This document shows, piece by piece, positions 42,366-50,168 of a DNA stretch of 64,000 nt. Location: contig NZ_RQYT01000002.1 of the NCBI RefSeq assembly GCF_003932785.1, forward strand, positions 62,001 to 126,000, read 5' to 3'. Both the position numbers and the translations under genes were made by a program. Every line of letters starts with the position of its first letter. The first letter of the stretch is position 1. Under the pieces are notes generated by a model. It ran no database searches. It worked only from the letters and a program-made list of their open reading frames with translations, and was not told the origin of the DNA. The DNA is from Arachnia propionica. GTDB taxonomy: Bacteria; Actinomycetota; Actinomycetes; Propionibacteriales; Propionibacteriaceae.

Positions 42366-43628
42366 GTGCTTGAACCGTATCGCCTGGAGACCCTCCCGCT
42401 CGACACCGCCGACGACGACCCCCGCTGGGCCGCGTACCGGGACCTGTTCGACAACGCGTTTCTCGACGGTCGGCCGAGCGACGAGGCGCTGCGGGTCTAC
42501 CGCGAGAACCAGCGCGCCGACCAGGGCACGCTCAGCATGGTCACCACCGAGGGCCCGGGGCTGGACGGCAGGCAGCCCGTCGCGGGATTCGCCTGGAGCG
42601 ACATCACCGTCAACTGCGGGCGCGGCCCCGTCTCGGCCATGGTCGTCAAGACCGTCGCCGTGCGCTCCACGCATCGTCGCCGAGGGCTGGCCAGGGCCAT
42701 GATGGAACACAACCTCACCCTGGGGCGCGACCGTGGACACTGCCTCGCGGTCCTCACCGTGAGTGAGGCCACCATCTACGGCAGGTTCGGTTTCGGCATC
42801 GCCAACCGCTACGAGTCCTGGGAGATCGACACCCGCCGTTTCGCCCTGCGACCCGAGGTTGAGGTGGCGCCCGGAAGCCTCGAACTGGTCTCCCCCGATG
42901 ACATCTCGGAGATATTCGAACAGGTGTCCCGGGCGCACTTCGATGCCCATCGGGGTGCTCATTCCCCCTTGGCGGTCCACCGTCTCATCGCCCAGGGGCG
43001 CTGGAACCGCGGCGAGAACGGCCCGGATCGCGGGCTGCGACACCTCGTGCACTTCGACCCCGAGGGACGCCCGGACGGCTTCGCCAGCTTCAAGCACGGC
43101 GGCTGGCCGGAGGAACCGCGACCCACGGATGTATGGGCCGTGTGCTCCCCTGATCCGGCGATTGATCGCGCACTGTGGCAGGGTCTGGCCTCGTTCGATC
43201 TGGTGACCCAGCTCAACTGCGAGGCCGTCCCCCGGGGCGACGCCCTGCCGAACTCGCTGGTCGACAGCTGGGCGGTGAAGCGCAAGTCGACCCACGACGG
43301 GGTGTGGCTGCGCATCCTGGACCTGCCCTCGGCGACCGCCCAGCGCGGATTCGACGCCGATGGTGAGGTGACGATCCGGGTGATCGATCCGATGGGGTTC
43401 TGCGACGGGGTCTGGCGGATCAGGGTGGTCGACGGTGAGGGCGGGGCCGAGCGGACCGACGACTCCCCCACCGTCGAACTGACCGTGGACACCCTGGCCC
43501 GTCTCTGGCACGGCGACGTCACGGCCCGGGAGCTCGCCCGCGCCGGCATCATCCGCGGGGAGGGGGTGGCGACGTTGAGCGCCCTCTTCGCCACCCACAC
43601 TCCCCCGGCGAACTTCATCCACTTCTGA
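42366..43628 (+). CDS. Eis-like GNAT N-acetyltransferase
   Basis: This 420-aa protein has the three-part Eis layout: a GNAT domain with the acetyl-CoA loop VAVRSTHRRRGLARAMM, then SEATIYGRFGFGIA, where the catalytic Tyr is expected, then a second degenerate GNAT region and a C-terminal SCP2-like domain. It ends in NFIHF. In Eis the terminal Phe carboxylate takes part in catalysis, and a terminal Phe is present here. Mycobacterial Eis acetylates aminoglycosides and other amines; whether this one does cannot be told. Confidence 0.87.
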   Translation: MLEPYRLETLPLDTADDDPRWAAYRDLFDNAFLDGRPSDEALRVYRENQRADQGTLSMVTTEGPGLDGRQPVAGFAWSDITVNCGRGPVSAMVVKTVAVRSTHRRRGLARAMMEHNLTLGRDRGHCLAVLTVSEATIYGRFGFGIANRYESWEIDTRRFALRPEVEVAPGSLELVSPDDISEIFEQVSRAHFDAHRGAHSPLAVHRLIAQGRWNRGENGPDRGLRHLVHFDPEGRPDGFASFKHGGWPEEPRPTDVWAVCSPDPAIDRALWQGLASFDLVTQLNCEAVPRGDALPNSLVDSWAVKRKSTHDGVWLRILDLPSATAQRGFDADGEVTIRVIDPMGFCDGVWRIRVVDGEGGAERTDDSPTVELTVDTLARLWHGDVTARELARAGIIRGEGVATLSALFATHTPPANFIHF

Positions 43629-43630
43629 TT

Positions 43631-43645
43631 CCCCGTCGAACGGGG
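43631..43645. terminator. Short hairpin between Eis-like and CsoR-family genes
   Basis: CCCCGT-CGA-ACGGGG lies in the 18-nt gap between two convergent stops. The 6-bp GC-rich stem has no T-run. Confidence 0.45.
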
Positions 43646-43646
43646 C

Positions 43647-43910
43647 TCAGGACAGCGACAGGAAGAGCTTCTCCAGTTTCTCCGTGTCGATGGAGTCGCC
43701 GCTGGGATCCGTCGCGAGGCACTTCCGCATGCTGTGCGCGATGATCTTGTAGCCCGCCCTGTCGATGGCCTTGGAGACGGCCGCCAACTGGGTGATGATC
43801 TCCTCACAGTCGCGGCCCTCCTCCAGCATCCGGATGACAGCGGTCAACTGGCCGCTCGCACGCTTCAGCCTCAACAAGGCTGGCGAGAGTTCCTCCGGAT
43901 CGAGTTTCAT
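43647..43910 (-). CDS. CsoR/RcnR-family sensor repressor
   Basis: This 87-aa all-helical DNA-binding protein of the DUF156 family keeps the C-H-C positions Cys35 (RDCEEI), His59 and Cys63 (AHSMRKC). That set binds Cu(I) in CsoR, and the two Cys react with persulfide in the related CstR. The operon around it encodes a persulfide-type reductase with rhodanese domain, so sulfane-sulfur sensing is favoured, with Cu sensing the alternative. Its ATG overlaps the reductase stop (ATGA). The operator candidate lies before the first gene of the operon (45756-45769). Confidence 0.85.
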   Translation of the reverse strand: MKLDPEELSPALLRLKRASGQLTAVIRMLEEGRDCEEIITQLAAVSKAIDRAGYKIIAHSMRKCLATDPSGDSIDTEKLEKLFLSLS

Positions 43911-45553
43911 GACCCCATCCCCGAGCGCTGCACGGCCTGCCAGGTGCGCCAGCCTCCGTCGAGATTGCTGACCTCGACGCCCGCCTGGCGGAGTATCTGC
44001 ACGGCACTGTGTGCCCGGATCCCCACGCCGCAGTACACGACGACCTCGCGGTCCGTCGGGACCTCCGAGAGGCGCTCCCGGAGCTCGTCCAGGGGGATGT
44101 TCACCGCACCGGGGATGGCCCCTGCCGAGAACTCCCCCTCCGTACGGACGTCGAGGATGTGGGCCCCGGCCGCCTTCAGTGCGCCGATCTCGTGGAACTG
44201 GCGCATCCTGATGAGCCCGCTTCGGATGTTGTCGGCCACGAAACCCAGCATGGTGATCGGGTCCTTCGCGGAACCAAACTGAGGGGCATACGCCAGGTCG
44301 ATCTCCGCCAGGTCGGGAGCGCTGAGACCGCCCTTGATGGCGGTCGCGATGACGTCGATGCGTTTGTCCGTCCCGGCTCCTCCCACGGCCTGGGCGCCCA
44401 GGATGCGCTGGGATCCACGTTCGATCACCAGCTTCAGGGAGATGACCTCCGCGCCGGGATGGTAGGTGGCGTGGTTGAAGGGATGCGTGTGGATCGCCTC
44501 GACATCCAGCCCTTCGGCCCTGGCGCGTCGTTCGTTCCATCCGGTGGTGGCGGCGGTGAGGCCCAGGACCCCGACGACGGCGGTTCCGGTGACCCGTCCA
44601 CTCCGGCGTGGCCCGTTCGGGCCCTCAAGCCCTGCGATGACATCCGCGACGAGCCTTCCGTCACGGTTGGCCGCGTTCGCCAGCGGCACCATCACGGGCT
44701 CGCCCGTGTGGACATCGCGCTTCTCGGCGGCATCGCCCACGGCGAAGATCGCCGGATCGCTCGTGCGCTGCGACTCGTCGACGCGGATACCTCCCCGCTC
44801 CCCCACCGCCAGGCCCGCCTCCGCGGCCAGCCCGGAGTCGGGACGCACTCCGATGGAGACGACGACGAGATCAGCCGGGAGCAGGGTGCCGTCGTCGAGG
44901 CGGACCTCGTCGGGTGTCACCTCGGTGGCGGATGCCGAGGTCACCACCGCGATCCCCGCGTCCTCGAGGTGGGCCTGCACGATGGCGGCCATCTCCTCAT
45001 CGAGTGGGGTCAGCACCTGCGGGGCCAGCTCGACGATGGTGACGCGGATCCCCAGGCGGTGGAGGTTCTCCGCGACCTCCACACCGATGAACCCGCCCCC
45101 GAGAACGACGGCGTGGCGTGGTTTGGTCGCGACCGCGGCCACCAGTTCGTCCATGTCGCGGATGTTGCGCAACGTGAGGGCCCGTTCGATGCCGGGAATC
45201 GGCGGGATGACGGGACTGGCGCCCGGCGCGAGGATGAGGTGGTCGTAGTCGATGAGTTCCGTGCCGTCGGGGGTGGTCACCTCGACCTGTTTGGCATCAC
45301 GGTCGATGTGGGTGACCTCGTGGCGGATCCGCACGTCGATCCGGAATCGGGTGCCGAGGGACTCCGGCGTCTGGAGCAGCAACTGCTCACGGTTCGGGAT
45401 CACCCCGGAGACGTGGTACGGCAGTCCGCAGTTGGCGAAGGACACGTGTTCGCCCCGCTCGAGGACGATGATCTCCACCTTCTCGTCGAGGCGACGCAAC
45501 CGGGTGGCGGCGGACATCCCGCCTGCCACCCCTCCGACGATGACGACGCGCAT
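43907..45553 (-). CDS. FAD-dependent CoA-disulfide/persulfide reductase with C-terminal rhodanese domain
   Basis: This 548-aa enzyme joins a pyridine nucleotide-disulfide reductase (about 1-445) to a rhodanese domain (about 455-548). FAD motif VGGVAGGMSAATRLRR; the single active Cys42 in SFANCGLPYHVSG, typical of CoA-disulfide reductases; NAD(P) motif LGGGFIGVEVAENL; second FAD block IFAVGDAAE. The rhodanese Cys508 is in VVYCGVGIRAHSA. Related proteins (NADH-dependent persulfide reductase, CoADR-RHD) reduce polysulfide or CoA persulfide. The ATG overlaps the stop of the small Cys-rich gene. Confidence 0.9.
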   Translation of the reverse strand: MRVVIVGGVAGGMSAATRLRRLDEKVEIIVLERGEHVSFANCGLPYHVSGVIPNREQLLLQTPESLGTRFRIDVRIRHEVTHIDRDAKQVEVTTPDGTELIDYDHLILAPGASPVIPPIPGIERALTLRNIRDMDELVAAVATKPRHAVVLGGGFIGVEVAENLHRLGIRVTIVELAPQVLTPLDEEMAAIVQAHLEDAGIAVVTSASATEVTPDEVRLDDGTLLPADLVVVSIGVRPDSGLAAEAGLAVGERGGIRVDESQRTSDPAIFAVGDAAEKRDVHTGEPVMVPLANAANRDGRLVADVIAGLEGPNGPRRSGRVTGTAVVGVLGLTAATTGWNERRARAEGLDVEAIHTHPFNHATYHPGAEVISLKLVIERGSQRILGAQAVGGAGTDKRIDVIATAIKGGLSAPDLAEIDLAYAPQFGSAKDPITMLGFVADNIRSGLIRMRQFHEIGALKAAGAHILDVRTEGEFSAGAIPGAVNIPLDELRERLSEVPTDREVVVYCGVGIRAHSAVQILRQAGVEVSNLDGGWRTWQAVQRSGMGS

Positions 45554-45720
45554 CAGCGTCCCATCAGCTTGGCGAAGAAGCCGCTCCCCTTGGGTTGGGC
45601 GTTCTGGTCGCAGGTGCACCGCTCGCTCTGCGGCACCCCGGCCAGGGCCTGCTCGATGTGCTGACCGCATCCGGCCCACGTCGCCTTCCGGCACTCCTTG
45701 CAGGTGACCTTGCGACACAT
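45553..45720 (-). CDS. Small Cys-rich protein (55 aa), likely metal- or sulfur-binding
   Basis: This 55-aa protein has six Cys in pairs or near pairs (MCRKVTCKECRK, GCGQH, RCTCDQ) and a Lys-rich end. It resembles a small zinc-binding family found beside metal or sulfur genes in other bacteria; function unknown. GAGAGGAG precedes the ATG. It is the first gene of the operon and overlaps the reductase start by 3 nt. The Cys content fits a carrier or buffer of metal or sulfane sulfur, which is inference. Confidence 0.78.
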   Translation of the reverse strand: MCRKVTCKECRKATWAGCGQHIEQALAGVPQSERCTCDQNAQPKGSGFFAKLMGR

Positions 45721-45755
45721 GATGACTCCTCTCGTGGTGACAGGACTCGATGATA

Positions 45756-45769
45756 TACCCCGGGGGGTA
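45756..45769. promoter_or_regulatory. CsoR/CstR-type operator TACCCC-GG-GGGGTA
   Basis: A perfect palindrome inside a longer TATACCCC...GGGGTACCCC stretch, the sequence type bound by CsoR-family repressors. A TATATC box on the minus strand overlaps it, so binding would block the operon for the Cys-rich protein, reductase and repressor. Confidence 0.7.
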
Positions 45770-45794
45770 CCCCGGCAAGGCGCCGGAGACGACG

Positions 45795-45830
45795 AGGACG
45801 GTCGATCCTCCGGGAAGGACCGACCGTCCT
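45795..45830 (-). terminator. Terminator hairpin after lpd
   Basis: AGGACGGTCG at 45795-45804 pairs perfectly with CGACCGTCCT at 45821-45830, with inner pairing of TCCT and AGGA. It follows the lpd stop and insulates the CsoR operon. Confidence 0.7.
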
Positions 45831-45845
45831 GGTGCTCGAGGAGGA

Positions 45846-47249
45846 TCAGAAGTTGATCATGTGTCCACCGATGCCGTGGGCCGCCTCCTTGATCGCCTCG
45901 GAGAGCGTCGGGTGGGCGTGCACGGCGGCGGCGATCTCGTCCGTGGTCAGGTCGAACTGCTGCGCGAGGATGAACTCGGGGAGCAGCTCCGTCACGTCCG
46001 GACCGATCATGTGGGCGCCGAGGAGTTCGTTGTAGCGGGCATCGGCGACGATCTTGACGAAACCGATCCCCTCCCCCAGCCCCCAGGCCTTGCCGTTGGC
46101 GGCGAACGGGAACTTCGAGACCTTCACCTCGTAGCCCTTCTCCTTCGCCTGCTCCTCGGTGTAGCCGAAGGAGGCGATCTGGGGCTGGCAATAGGTCGCC
46201 CGCGGGATCATGTCGTAGTTGACCGGGTGGGTCTCGACGCCCGCGATGGTCTCGGCGGCCACCATGCCCTGGGCCTCCGCCACGTGGGCGAGCATCATCT
46301 TGGCCGTGCAGTCGCCGATGGCGTACACGCCCGGGACATTCGTGCGCATGTTCTCGTCGACGGCGATGGCGCCGCGCTCGGTCAGGGCGACGCCGGTCCT
46401 CTCCAGCCCGTAGCCCTCCGTCCGCGGCGCGAATCCGACGGCGGAGAGGAAGCGCTCGGCCTCGAGCACCTTCGCCTCGCCCCCCTTGGCGGGGCTCACG
46501 GTGACCTTCACGCCGGAACCGGTGTCCTCGATGCCCTCGACCTTCGTGCCGACGAGGACGTTGATACCGAGCTTCTTGTAGGCCTTGGTGAGTTCGGCGG
46601 AGACCTCGGCGTCCTCGTTGGGCACCATGCGATCCGCGTACTCCACGATCGTCACGTCGGTCCCGTAGGAGCGGAGCACGTAGGCGAACTCGGTACCGAT
46701 GGCGCCGGAGCCCCCGATGATGATCGATTTCGGCGCGGTCTCCGAGAGGATCTGCTCCTCGTAGGTGACGACGTTCTGCGACACCCGGGTCCCGGGGAGC
46801 ATCCGGGTGACGGATCCGGCGGCGATGATGATGTTGCGCCCCCGCACCTGCGTGGTCTCGCCGGAATCCTTCGCGACGTCGATGGTGTGGGAGTCGACGA
46901 AGGTGCCCCAGCCGTCGAACTCGGTGATCTTGTTCTTCTTCATGAGGAAGTGAATGCCCTTGGTCATCCGCTCCGAGACCTGCCGGCTGCGGCTGAAGGC
47001 CTTGCCATAGTCGACGGTGATGTCGCCCGAGATGCCGAACTGGTCGGCCTCCTTGGTGACGATGTGGGCGAGCTCCGCGTTGCGCAGCAGCGACTTGGTG
47101 GGGATGCACCCGACGTTGAGGCAGACCCCTCCCCAGTAGCGCTTCTCGATGATGGCGGTCCTCAGTCCCAGTTGAGCGGCGCGGATCGCGGCGACGTAGC
47201 CGCCCGGGCCCGCCCCGAGCACGATGACATCAAATTCTTGGGCAGTCAT
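45846..47249 (-). CDS. lpdA: Dihydrolipoyl dehydrogenase
   Basis: This E3 subunit reoxidises lipoamide in 2-oxoacid dehydrogenase complexes and glycine cleavage, passing electrons to NAD+. The 467-aa flavoprotein has [17 protein letters not shown] and the redox pair Cys43/Cys48 in [13 protein letters not shown]. The NAD motif is [16 protein letters not shown] and the acid-base pair lies in HAHPTLSEA near the end. ATG 47249 is 7 nt after a TAGAGT box; an in-frame ATG 9 nt upstream would lie against that box. The gene appears to stand alone, as in corynebacteria and mycobacteria. Confidence 0.95.
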   Translation of the reverse strand: MTAQEFDVIVLGAGPGGYVAAIRAAQLGLRTAIIEKRYWGGVCLNVGCIPTKSLLRNAELAHIVTKEADQFGISGDITVDYGKAFSRSRQVSERMTKGIHFLMKKNKITEFDGWGTFVDSHTIDVAKDSGETTQVRGRNIIIAAGSVTRMLPGTRVSQNVVTYEEQILSETAPKSIIIGGSGAIGTEFAYVLRSYGTDVTIVEYADRMVPNEDAEVSAELTKAYKKLGINVLVGTKVEGIEDTGSGVKVTVSPAKGGEAKVLEAERFLSAVGFAPRTEGYGLERTGVALTERGAIAVDENMRTNVPGVYAIGDCTAKMMLAHVAEAQGMVAAETIAGVETHPVNYDMIPRATYCQPQIASFGYTEEQAKEKGYEVKVSKFPFAANGKAWGLGEGIGFVKIVADARYNELLGAHMIGPDVTELLPEFILAQQFDLTTDEIAAAVHAHPTLSEAIKEAAHGIGGHMINF

Positions 47250-47256
47250 GAACCCC

Positions 47257-47262
47257 ACTCTA
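47257..47262 (-). promoter_or_regulatory. -10 box of lpdA (leaderless)
   Basis: TAGAGT on the minus strand ends 7 nt before ATG 47249 and selects that start. Confidence 0.5.
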
Positions 47263-47363
47263 GGCCCTGTCGCGAAAGTAGCGCCAAGGTCGACCCGGTG
47301 GGGGGTGGCGAGTCAGGGCGTGCGACCGGGCCAGCCGGATGGGCGACAACCCTGTCAAACGGA

Positions 47364-47385
47364 TATCTCAAATATGAGATAGATT
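47364..47385 (+). promoter_or_regulatory. Palindromic operator overlapping -10 box of the HTH-MurA gene
   Basis: TATCTCA-AATA-TGAGATA (47364-47381) is a perfect 7-4-7 inverted repeat. Its last two bases open the -10 box TAGATT (47380-47385), which ends 6 nt before ATG 47392. The likely binder is the XRE helix-turn-helix carried by the encoded protein itself. Confidence 0.65.
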
Positions 47386-47391
47386 GCGTCC

Positions 47392-48930
47392 ATGACCGCT
47401 ACCAGCCAGTCCCTTGGAATCATGATCCGCGAGGCCCGCGTCGCACGCGGGTGGTCCCAGCAGCGTCTCGCTGATGAACTCGGCACCGCCCAATCCGCGG
47501 TCCACCGCATCGAGAACGGCCAGCAGAACCTCTCGCTCAACATGATCGACCGGCTGGCGGGGGCGCTGGACATGCCCCTCATCCAGGCGGCGACGGAGGG
47601 CAAGGTGAACTTCGAGATCACCGGCCCCACGACGCTCCAGGGGGAGATCGAGGTGCGCACCTCGAAGAACGCGGCCGTCGCGCTCCTGTGCGCGTCGCTG
47701 CTCAACCGGGGGCGGACGGTGCTGCGTGGGATCGCCCGGATCGAGGAGGTCGACCGGATCTGTGATGTCCTCGAGTCCATCGGGGTGAAGGTCAACTGGA
47801 TCGGCGGCGGCGATGACCTGGAGTTGATCCGCCCGGAGCGACTCACCCCCGAGAGCATCGACCAGAAGGCCGCCAGGCGGACACGTTCGATCCTCATGCT
47901 GCTCGGCCCCCTCATGCACGAGTTCGACACCTTCGAGCTTCCCTACGCCGGCGGGTGCGACCTCGGGGCGCGCACCGTCCATCCGCACATGTCGGCGCTC
48001 AAGAAGCTCGGGTTGTCCGTCGAGGCGCACGACAGCCAGTACCGGGCCACGGTCTCCCGGGATGGCGAGCCCGAACACCACATCACCTTGGTGGAGCGGG
48101 GCGACACGGTCACCGAGAACGCGATCATGGCCGCTGCCCGGACCCCGGGACTGACGGTGATCCGGAACGCCTCCGGCAACTACATGGTCCAGGACCTCTG
48201 CTTCTACCTCCGCAAGCTCGGCGTCGAGATCGACGGCATCGGCACCACCACGCTGCGGATCATGGGAGTGCCCCACATCGACGCCGACGTCGAGTACTTC
48301 ATCTCCGAGGACCCGATCGAGGCCATGAGCCTGCTCACGGCGGGGATCGTGACGCGCTCCCGGATCACCGTGCGTCGTTGCCCCATCGAGTTCCTCGAGG
48401 TGGAGATGGCCGTGCTGGCCGAGATGGGTCAGCGGTTCGAGGTCAGCGAGGAGTACACCAGCCGCAACGGGCTGACCCGTCTCGTCGACCTCACCGTCAT
48501 CCCGTCCGATCTCGTGGCCCCCCTCGACAAGATCCACCCCATGCCGTTCCCGGGGCTCAACATCGACAACCTGCCGTTCTTCGCCGTCATCTGCGCCATG
48601 GCGGAAGGGCAGTCGATCATCTACGACTGGGTCTACGACAACAGGGCGATCCACCTGAAGCGGCTCGCGGACCTCGGGGCCAACGTGACGGTCATGGACG
48701 CGCACAAGATCATGGTGATCGGCCCCACCAAGTGGCGAGGCCGGGACATCGAGTGCCCGCCGGCCCTGCGCCCTTCCGTGTGTCTGTTCCTGGCCGCCCT
48801 GGCGGCACGCGGCACGACCGTCCTCCGCGACGTGTACGTCATCAACCGCGGATACGAGGATCTTCCGCAGCGATTCAACCGCCTCGGCGCCCAGATCAAC
48901 ACCTTCTGGGGCGACGCGGCGACCGAATGA
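47392..48930 (+). CDS. XRE-type HTH fused to MurA-like UDP-GlcNAc 1-carboxyvinyltransferase
   Basis: This 512-aa fusion has residues 8-62 as a Cro/XRE helix-turn-helix (IREARVARGWSQQRLADELGTAQSAVHRIENGQQNLSLNMI). Residues about 73-508 are the EPSP/MurA double fold. MurA active-site elements are present: Lys92-Asn93 in TSKNAAVALL, and the Cys115 equivalent Cys189 in AGGCDLGARTVHPH, though the usual RPVDLH is changed. The DKIHPMPFPGLNIDNLPFF block is typical of this actinobacterial subfamily, which exists beside a normal MurA. Enzyme activity and DNA binding are both plausible and unproven here. Leaderless ATG start. Confidence 0.87.
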   Translation: MTATSQSLGIMIREARVARGWSQQRLADELGTAQSAVHRIENGQQNLSLNMIDRLAGALDMPLIQAATEGKVNFEITGPTTLQGEIEVRTSKNAAVALLCASLLNRGRTVLRGIARIEEVDRICDVLESIGVKVNWIGGGDDLELIRPERLTPESIDQKAARRTRSILMLLGPLMHEFDTFELPYAGGCDLGARTVHPHMSALKKLGLSVEAHDSQYRATVSRDGEPEHHITLVERGDTVTENAIMAAARTPGLTVIRNASGNYMVQDLCFYLRKLGVEIDGIGTTTLRIMGVPHIDADVEYFISEDPIEAMSLLTAGIVTRSRITVRRCPIEFLEVEMAVLAEMGQRFEVSEEYTSRNGLTRLVDLTVIPSDLVAPLDKIHPMPFPGLNIDNLPFFAVICAMAEGQSIIYDWVYDNRAIHLKRLADLGANVTVMDAHKIMVIGPTKWRGRDIECPPALRPSVCLFLAALAARGTTVLRDVYVINRGYEDLPQRFNRLGAQINTFWGDAATE

Positions 48931-48988
48931 GGTGAGCGCCGACTCCCCGAAGTGTGCAACTTGCCTGCACACCCGGGGGGAATCTTGT

Positions 48989-48994
48989 CATAAT
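48989..48994 (+). promoter_or_regulatory. -10 box of GDPD gene (leaderless)
   Basis: CATAAT ends 7 nt before ATG 49002. Earlier in-frame starts (48954, 48993) fall before or inside the box. Confidence 0.5.
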
Positions 48995-49001
48995 GGCCTT
49001 C

Positions 49002-49784
49002 ATGGCAGAGGGCTACCTTGATCCGGAGTTCGCCCCGATGGCCCACCGGGGCGGGGCGTTGTTGACCGCCAATCTGGGGATCGAGAACACCTTGGCCGCG
49101 TTCCAGAACGCGGTGGACCTCGGCTACACCTACATGGAGACGGACGTGCACGCCACCTCTGACGGGGTGGCGCTCGCCTTTCATGACCCGAATCTCGCCC
49201 GAGTGACCGACATCGACGCGCGCATCAGCGACCTGCCCTTCGCCGCCCTCAAAGAGGTGAGGGTCGCCGGCAAGGAGCCCATCCCCCGGGTCGAGGAACT
49301 CCTGGAGGCCTTCCCACGGCAACGTTTCAACTTCGACATCAAGTCGCCCGGGGCCATCGAACCCCTCGCCCGGGTCATCGAGAGGTCGAAGGCTCAGCAA
49401 CGGGTGTGCGTGGCGTCCTTCTCGCAGGCGAGGATCAGCCGGTTCCGCAGGCGCCTGCCCGGGGTCACGACGGCGTTCGGTCCCGTGGGGGTCTCCCGCA
49501 TGGTGGGGGGGCTGCTTCCCCGCCGCAGGGACAGGGGACCCGCGGTCTTCCAGGTCCCCGTCGAACAACGCATCGCGGGAGTCCGCATCAGGGTGCTCAC
49601 ACCTGAGAGGGTGGCCGCCATTCACCGAGCCGGGTTCAAGGTCCACGTCTGGACCATCGACACGCCGGGACAGATGCACACACTGATCGACTGGGGAGTC
49701 GACGGGATTGTCACGGATCGCCCTGACCTGCTCAAGAACGTGCTGCAGGCTCGGGGCATGTGGGAAAGAAGCACGGGAACCTGA
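49002..49784 (+). CDS. Glycerophosphodiester phosphodiesterase
   Basis: This enzyme hydrolyses glycerophosphodiesters to glycerol 3-phosphate and an alcohol. The 260-aa GDPD barrel has MAHRGGALLTANLGIENTLAAFQNAVDLGYTYMETDVHATSDGVALAFHDPNLARVTD, containing the catalytic His pair (HRG and FHD) and the Glu-x-Asp metal site. WTIDTPGQMHTLIDWGVDGIVTDRPDLL closes the barrel. There is no signal peptide, so it is probably intracellular. rbpA follows after 38 nt and may be cotranscribed in part. Confidence 0.92.
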   Translation: MAEGYLDPEFAPMAHRGGALLTANLGIENTLAAFQNAVDLGYTYMETDVHATSDGVALAFHDPNLARVTDIDARISDLPFAALKEVRVAGKEPIPRVEELLEAFPRQRFNFDIKSPGAIEPLARVIERSKAQQRVCVASFSQARISRFRRRLPGVTTAFGPVGVSRMVGGLLPRRRDRGPAVFQVPVEQRIAGVRIRVLTPERVAAIHRAGFKVHVWTIDTPGQMHTLIDWGVDGIVTDRPDLLKNVLQARGMWERSTGT

Positions 49785-49822
49785 ACGGTTCCCGGATCGT
49801 TGGGAGTCACAGGAGGTGGAAC

Positions 49823-50161
49823 ATGGCTGATCGTGCACTCAGAGGAGTCGGACTGGGGGCAAAGAGTTTCGAGGACGAGCAGGGCATCGAGTTCGCTGAG
49901 CGCAGCAGAGTGGGTTTCGACTGCCCCAAGGGGCACCATTTCGAGGTGACCTTCGCCGTCGAGGCCGATCTCCCCTTCGAATGGGAGTGCAAGAAGTGTG
50001 GACTCATGGCTGCCCGGTCGGACGGGACCACCGGCGAGGCCAAGGAGGCCAAGCCGGCCAGGACCCACTGGGACATGCTCCGTGAGCGACGCAGCATCCC
50101 GGAGCTGGAGGACATCCTGGCCGAGCAGCTGGACAAGCTGCGCGAACAGGGCCGGGTCTGA
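49823..50161 (+). CDS. rbpA: RNA polymerase-binding protein RbpA
   Basis: RbpA binds RNA polymerase and the principal sigma factor in actinobacteria and helps open promoters. The 112-aa protein has the N-terminal tail (MADRALRGVGLGAKSFEDEQG), the core domain with FDCPKGHHFEVTFA and WECKKCG (two Cys pairs), a basic linker, and the sigma-interaction end ARTHWDMLRERRSIPELEDILAEQLDKLRE. GGAGGTGG precedes ATG 49823. It ends 7 nt from the oppositely oriented flavoprotein gene. Confidence 0.96.
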   Translation: MADRALRGVGLGAKSFEDEQGIEFAERSRVGFDCPKGHHFEVTFAVEADLPFEWECKKCGLMAARSDGTTGEAKEAKPARTHWDMLRERRSIPELEDILAEQLDKLREQGRV

Positions 50162-50168
50162 GCGCGGC

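Noticed and set aside
44009-47474. Long plus-strand frames (44009-45664 and 45750-47474) opposite the reductase and lpdA
   Set aside because: Both mirror strongly conserved flavoenzyme genes on the minus strand and show no domain of their own.
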